Source: Certhia americana (taxonomy: Eukaryota > Chordata > Aves > Passeriformes > Certhiidae). From it: a stretch of DNA of 64,000 nt. Where the stretch lies: contig CM031866.1 in the NCBI GenBank assembly GCA_018697195.1, positions 8,714,854-8,778,853 on the forward strand, read 5' to 3'. Made by a program: the position numbers and the translations under genes. The notes under the pieces were generated by a model. It saw nothing but the letters and a program-made list of their open reading frames with translations, made no database searches and was not told the DNA's origin. Shown in pieces: positions 60,301 to 64,000 of this stretch; position 1 is the stretch's first letter, and every line of letters begins with the position of its first letter.

Positions 60301-63300
60301 ATGTCTAATGTGGCTTTCAGCAGCTCTGATTAATTTTTGAGTTGAAATCTCTCTCTCCAGCTGCTCTTTGGAACTTGGAAATTAATGCAGGTTCTTAAAT
60401 AGGATTACAGATGCAGCAGCCACAATTATGTACAAGCCTACTTACATGTCTGGCACACTGAGCTAAATTTGCACAGGTATTTAGGTGCCATAGCAAATGC
60501 TAAGGAAAGGAGACGGATCTGAAAACTTACCTCTGCTGAAAGATATAACTGGTACTATTTGGACCAAGAGGTATTACTTTAAAAAAAAGAATTAGGCCCT
60601 TTGCCATTGAAGGGAGAGACTAAGCTTGCCAAAATGCATATTTCCAGTCAAAACTACAGAAAGATCATATCACCAGGACAGGCATCTGCATATGCAGGAT
60701 AATACAAGTCTACAATTTATTCCCTCCATGGAAATGCAGGGCTACTAGAGGGCTCAGAAGAAAAGAGTTAGGAGACTGGTGGTCCTTCTCATTAAACCCA
60801 TCATAGTAATCTTAAATGGGATTTCATCCCACTTCTAATGGAAGCTTTTATGTTTCATGTAAACAGCCAGAGCTGGCATTCATCTCATTCAAAGGCTGAG
60901 GTTTTGGTACCACTGTGAACTTTCACAAATCTCCTTCAAACCAAGATACTGAAAAAAGAAAAAAAAAAAAAAAAGGAAAAAAAAAAAACCCCAAAACAGC
61001 TCCCAAGGAAATTACATGGCAAACTCTTCTTTCAGTTCTTTCTGAAGTTTGTGTGGTCTCCTAAGTTTGTGTGGCTGCTGTATTTCCTAACTGCTTCTTC
61101 AGTGCAGCTCAGATTTGCCTTGGTGGCTTTGCAGCTCTCATTACTATAGTCATGTTTTGTTCATAGATGTTTACCCATCTATTTTCTATCATTCCTTTTC
61201 CTTCTCAAGCTGTAGCAACACAGCTCCTCTAAGTCCTGATTTCAGCAGCCTTTAAGTTGTTCCCAAGACATTTACATGCACTTGCAATGAACTGTATACT
61301 TGCTCTAAGCAAATGCAGCTGCAGAGGCAGAGTACAGCTATTGTGCTGTGCATGCCCATCCTCACACAAAAGGCCCTCCAAATGATGAGTGCAGCTCTCT
61401 CTCAGCATTGCCTAGAAGAGCTCAGTGTCTGCCAGCAACGTCCTTTTCCTTTGTAATTTGCAACTTTAGACACTACCATAGAAACATAAAAGTTGTGTGT
61501 GTTAGAAACCTGCTGTCCCCCTTGACAATGACAGCTAATACACCATGTACTTTTCCTGAGAAAAAGGTGAGGTGTAAGCTTACAGGGCTCATGTTGCCCT
61601 GCTTAGAGCGTTTCAGAAGCATTTGGAGTGGGTTATTTTGCCCAATTTTCTTGCTTTAGAACCTGTGTTTTTGCAGACTTGTATCTTCAAAGCACCCAGT
61701 TCCTTTGACTCCAAGACTGTGCCAGTAAATCAAGCTGAAGGGTCTCTCTGTAGTACATTGTCTTTGTCTGCCTCTACTACACAACTTTTAAAAAAAGAGT
61801 TATTTTCTGCATAGTTCCCATCATACATTTCATTGCCCAGGTACCCAGCATATTAGAAGTTCTCCTACCGTGTTCAATTCTTCCTAGTCTCTCCAAACAC
61901 AATGTAGACAGGTTCCCTCCTCCCCAACTGTCCCAGAACTTCATGCTGTTACAGGGCTCAGTTCCTAATGGTGAGTGACATTCAAAACCCTTGGCTGTTT
62001 GGAAATAAAATGCAAAATCTGCAGACTTTTTTCCCCTGCTATGGGGTTCACCAGAGCACTCTCTTTTCTAACAAGCATTAACTTTCCCAGAAAACTCAGG
62101 CACTATAGGATGCTGTTCTCCATCTTCCTGGAAGTGCCTGGGGTACCCACTTACACAAAGCTACCCACAAGTAAAGACAGGGCAGGTGTCACAAAGAAAC
62201 CTGCAGGCTGGGTGTCAGCCCCTCAGCACGGGGATTTCACTGGAGTAAAAAATCCCCACTGCACTGCTAAGGAGACAGCAGAAGTGGCTTTTGTTTATTG
62301 CTGTGTAATGTCCAGGTATATTCAGACCTGAACATATCTAACCACTGCAAATATCATTACAGAGAGGTCCTGCAAAAACACATATTCCTGTCTGTCTCCC
62401 ACAGATGTATTGCAATCCTGGGCAGCCTGATCCCATTTCCAGGAAAGCATTACTGGGAGGTGGAAGTTGAGGAAGATACAGAGTACAGAACTGGTGTAGC
62501 ATTTGAGAACACCCCAAGACATGGTCACCTGGGGGCAAACAACTCATCCTGGTGCATGAGGCACATCATCACACCCTCAAGGTAAGGGCCAAAGAGGCTG
62601 CAGGTCTCTGACAGGAACACTCTTACACCTGCAGGCCGGGCAGCAGAGAAGCCACAGATTTTATATCAGCCCAGAGCAGGCACCAGGGCCTCTGACATTC
62701 CACAGCTGTCACTGTAAACTGGTTTTGGAAGGTTACTGGAAGGCTTAGGCAAATCCTCCTGCCTTTTTAGGGTGTTTCAGAAGCATTTGGCATGGGTTAT
62801 TTTGCCCAACTTCCTTGCTTCAGAACTTGTGTTTTTGCAGATTTGCATCTTCAAAGCACCCAGTTCTGTTGACTCCGAGGGTGCTAGTGAATCAAGCTGA
62901 AGAGTCTCTCTGTGGTACATTGTCTTACTGAAATGAGACAATGTCACATTGAGACAAGCAGTTCCAGGAACAAATCTAAATAAAATCGGAGTTGCAGAAT
63001 TTAGCTGTAAACATTAGCAAAACCTCAGTTGGGAGACAGAGAGTAAAAGATCTATGTAACTCAGAAACTACCTATCTGGCTAAACCCAGCTATACCCAAC
63101 TGGTTTTGATCTCTGTCCTACCTATGGAAGTATGACATACCTGACTGCAGAAATGCCAGCTCCCCTCTTGCCTTACCTGCACTGCTGGCTCTCCTGTGGA
63201 CACTGGTACATTAACATCACTGCCTTTGACTCTCATCAGCAACCTGGGCACCTGTGTGCACAAAGTGCTTTCCCTCTGAGAGCAGTCAGGATGCCTTCAG

Positions 63301-63577
63301 CTCTTTTGTTTTTCTTGCCTGCAGGCACAAGTATGAATTCCTGCACAGCGGGATGACACCTGACATCAGAATTACTATTCCCCCCAGAAGGATTGGCATC
63401 CTGCTGGACTACGAGAACTGCAGACTGTCATTTTTCAATGCAGATATTGCCCAGCACCTTCACACATTCAACTCACACTTCCAGCATTATGTCCACCCCT
63501 GCTTTGCACTGGAAACACCTGGTATCTTAAGGATACGTACTGGCATTACAACACCCCCATGGACTGCCCTGCCATAA
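50529..63577 (+). CDS. FSD2: FSD2, fibronectin type III and SPRY domain protein 2 (complete coding region, twelve exons)
   Basis: FSD2 is a striated-muscle-associated protein related to TRIM-like proteins and to CMYA5/myospryn. It is reported near the sarcoplasmic reticulum and its molecular role is poorly known. Twelve exons join in one frame for a predicted 796 residues (human about 749): a disordered acidic N terminus with the conserved FYHMDLY motif, a B-box-like C-x2-C-x13-H-x2-H (225, 228, 242, 245), coiled coil (about 259-376), FN3-1 (417-513), FN3-2 (514-609) and a PRY/SPRY (B30.2) domain (610-796). All introns are GT-AG. I chose ATG 50529 because it is the first in-frame ATG in this exon; an upstream exon spliced at an AAG acceptor (50486-50488) could add residues. 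The final PPWTALP differs from mammals. Confidence 0.95.
51383..51478 (+). CDS. FSD2: FSD2 exon 2: coiled coil
   Basis: The exon has 96 bp (32 codons, phase 0): [20 protein letters not shown] then [12 protein letters not shown]. The acceptor follows nine to ten Ts and AG; the donor is GTAAGG. The preceding intron is only 80 nt. Confidence 0.95.
52538..52771 (+). CDS. FSD2: FSD2 exon 3: coiled coil
   Basis: The exon has 234 bp (78 codons, phase 0): [20 protein letters not shown] through [10 protein letters not shown]. The acceptor is TTGCAG and the donor GTAAAG. The 234-nt length equals that of the coiled-coil exon in many TRIM genes (family knowledge). Confidence 0.96.
54012..54034 (+). CDS. 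FSD2: FSD2 exon 4: 23-nt microexon
   Basis: This 23-nt exon encodes AAVTMVD plus two bases of an Arg codon, between acceptor CAACAG and donor GTAGTA. It is required to keep the frame between the exons ending at 52771 and starting at 54985. The resulting [14 protein letters not shown] aligns with DAVAMADRLGKFLK of human FSD2. Confidence 0.93.
54985..55106 (+). CDS. FSD2: FSD2 exon 5: end of coiled coil (COS-like) segment
   Basis: The exon has 122 bp: it completes the Arg codon, then [20 protein letters not shown] through [12 protein letters not shown] plus one base. The acceptor is TTACAG and the donor GTACTC. The segment corresponds to the COS-box-like region preceding FN3 in related proteins. 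Confidence 0.95.
56111..56266 (+). CDS. FSD2: FSD2 exon 6: FN3-1, first half
   Basis: The exon has 156 bp: [20 protein letters not shown] through [15 protein letters not shown] plus one base. [19 protein letters not shown] is the B-C strand region of a fibronectin III fold. The acceptor is CTGCAG and the donor GTAAGG. Confidence 0.96.
56768..56799. repeat. 16-bp perfect tandem duplication
   Basis: Two adjacent identical units TCAAAAGTGGAAGCCA lie in an FSD2 intron. This is a small local duplication with no evident function. Confidence 0.95.
57094..57228 (+). CDS. FSD2: FSD2 exon 7: FN3-1, second half
   Basis: The exon has 135 bp: [20 protein letters not shown] then [21 protein letters not shown]-x-P-x-T-x-Y-x-F-x-V is the canonical FN3 E-F strand signature. 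The acceptor is TTTCAG and the donor GTAAAA. Confidence 0.97.
57858..58011 (+). CDS. FSD2: FSD2 exon 8: FN3-2, first half
   Basis: The exon has 154 bp: [20 protein letters not shown] through [16 protein letters not shown] plus two bases. [18 protein letters not shown] is strongly conserved with the human protein. The acceptor is TTTTAG and the donor GTGAGT. Confidence 0.97.
58386..58519 (+). CDS. FSD2: FSD2 exon 9: FN3-2, second half
   Basis: The exon has 134 bp: it completes a Glu codon, then [20 protein letters not shown] through [12 protein letters not shown]. The acceptor is TGTAG and the donor GTACTG. It ends the second FN3 domain. Confidence 0.96.
60118..60250 (+). CDS. FSD2: FSD2 exon 10: PRY part of B30.2
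   Basis: The exon has 133 bp: [20 protein letters not shown] through [21 protein letters not shown] is the PRY signature of B30.2 domains. The acceptor is TTGCAG and the donor GTATAA. The intron before it is about 1.6 kb. Confidence 0.95.
61600..61764. repeat. Intronic direct repeat, copy 1
   Basis: About 155-165 bp, including TTTCAGAAGCATTTGG and a TCTTCAAAGCACCCAGTT block and ending TACATTGTCTT. It recurs in the same orientation at about 62757-62926, with scattered substitutions and a 2-nt indel. It lies in the intron before FSD2 exon 11. Confidence 0.92.
62405..62581 (+). CDS. FSD2: FSD2 exon 11: SPRY core
   Basis: The exon has 177 bp: [20 protein letters not shown] through [24 protein letters not shown] and [10 protein letters not shown] are SPRY core strands. 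The acceptor is CCACAG and the donor GTAAGG. It is flanked on both sides by copies of one intronic direct repeat. Confidence 0.97.
62757..62926. repeat. Intronic direct repeat, copy 2
   Basis: Second copy of the repeat at 61600-61764, in the intron after FSD2 exon 11. The two copies look roughly 85-90 percent identical by eye. Either this is an old tandem segment duplication that later lost one exon copy, or both copies belong to one interspersed repeat family. Confidence 0.92.
63325..63577 (+). CDS. FSD2: FSD2 exon 12: SPRY C-terminal part and stop
   Basis: The exon has 253 coding bp: [20 protein letters not shown] through [20 protein letters not shown] and ending PPWTALP, then TAA at 63575-63577. 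[20 protein letters not shown] is the classical SPRY LDY-E-x-G-x-LSFF-type block. The acceptor is CTGCAG. Confidence 0.97.
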
Positions 63578-64000
63578 TTTGTGTTCTGCAGCTATCACAC
63601 CTATGTGTAACCTGCCCTGAGCAATGCCCTCTTTCAGCATTAACTGCTCCATCACACTCCCTATAAACCAGCTGTTTCCTCCTTAGTAAGAGCAAAGCGA
63701 CTCTGACCTAAACCAGCTGCCAAGCCTGAGCCCTTAGGAGTTTACATCCTCTTGGGATCTTAGCAAAAAGACACTGTGGTCACAAGACCCATCAGCATCC
63801 CAGAATTCTTGTTAGAAATGGATACCATCCTTCTCAGAGGTGATGCTGTCACCACACAGCAGTGGCAGCTGGATCACAGGTTCCCCAAATATCCACCTGA
63901 AGCCTAGGGAACTCCCCAGTTCCAAAGCAATCATTAATTTTCTACTCCTGAGTCTACTCAAGAGATAAAAACTCGAAGAAAAACAAAAATAGCAAAATGC
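63578..64000 (+). other. FSD2: FSD2 3' UTR, truncated by window end
   Basis: Non-coding sequence follows the FSD2 stop. No AATAAA or ATTAAA is present before the end of the window, so the poly(A) site is probably further downstream. Confidence 0.6.

Larger units (their letters stand above)
58520..62404 (+). other. FSD2 introns around exon 10
   Basis: The intronic stretches 58520-60117 and 60251-62404 hold no recognised gene. An A-rich low-complexity run lies at about 60953-60990, and the first direct-repeat copy is at 61.6 kb. The earlier FSD2 introns (for example 51479-52537, 52772-54011, 55107-56110 and 56267-57093) are plain. Confidence 0.65.

Noticed and set aside
1..64000. CRISPR arrays, prophage, operons, intact endogenous retroviruses, tRNA or rRNA genes
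   Set aside because: The window is vertebrate nuclear DNA. I found no spaced direct-repeat array, no LTR or retroviral protein blocks, and no cloverleaf or rRNA sequence by eye. A covariance-model scan would be needed to exclude small H/ACA or C/D RNAs in the introns.

Overview
The window is nuclear DNA from a sauropsid vertebrate, most likely a bird. It carries three multi-exon genes with canonical splice sites, an unmethylated-type CpG island, and several old CR1 LINE fragments (the typical avian retroposon). The introns are compact for these genes. I see no prokaryotic, viral or organellar genes.

Layout. (1) About 1-19,450, + strand: the 3' part of HOMER2, a postsynaptic/calcium-signalling scaffold. 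Seven coding exons encode residues about 55 to 354 (the end of the EVH1 domain and the whole coiled-coil tail); the first exons lie upstream of the window. (2) About 19,450-32,480: intergenic DNA between the 3' ends of HOMER2 and WHAMM, which converge. It holds a long CTT microsatellite, an AT-rich block and CR1 remains, with no gene I can support. (3) About 32,480-46,250, - strand: a complete WHAMM gene. Ten coding exons encode a predicted 786-residue Arp2/3 activator with an N-terminal membrane-binding domain, coiled coil, polyproline tract, two WH2 motifs and a central-acidic tail. It starts in a CpG island promoter. (4) About 46,250-50,500: intergenic DNA between the divergent WHAMM and FSD2 genes, including a CR1 3' fragment. 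(5) 50,529 to the end, + strand: FSD2, an FN3/SPRY protein related to TRIM-like proteins and to CMYA5. Twelve coding exons encode a predicted 796 residues; the 3' UTR runs off the window.

From general knowledge, FSD2, WHAMM and HOMER2 are also neighbours on human 15q25. The paralogues CMYA5, JMY and HOMER1 cluster on human 5q14, so this looks like one half of an ancient duplicated block. The three proteins work in separate processes (receptor scaffolding, actin nucleation on membranes, striated-muscle cytoarchitecture) and are not an operon-like unit.

No new biological system is evident. The points most worth checking are a candidate 27-nt in-frame cassette exon in HOMER2, a GC-AG intron in WHAMM, a 23-nt TRIM-type microexon in FSD2, a direct repeat flanking an FSD2 SPRY exon, an ISRE-like site beside the WHAMM start codon, and unexplained minus-strand ORFs in WHAMM intron 1.
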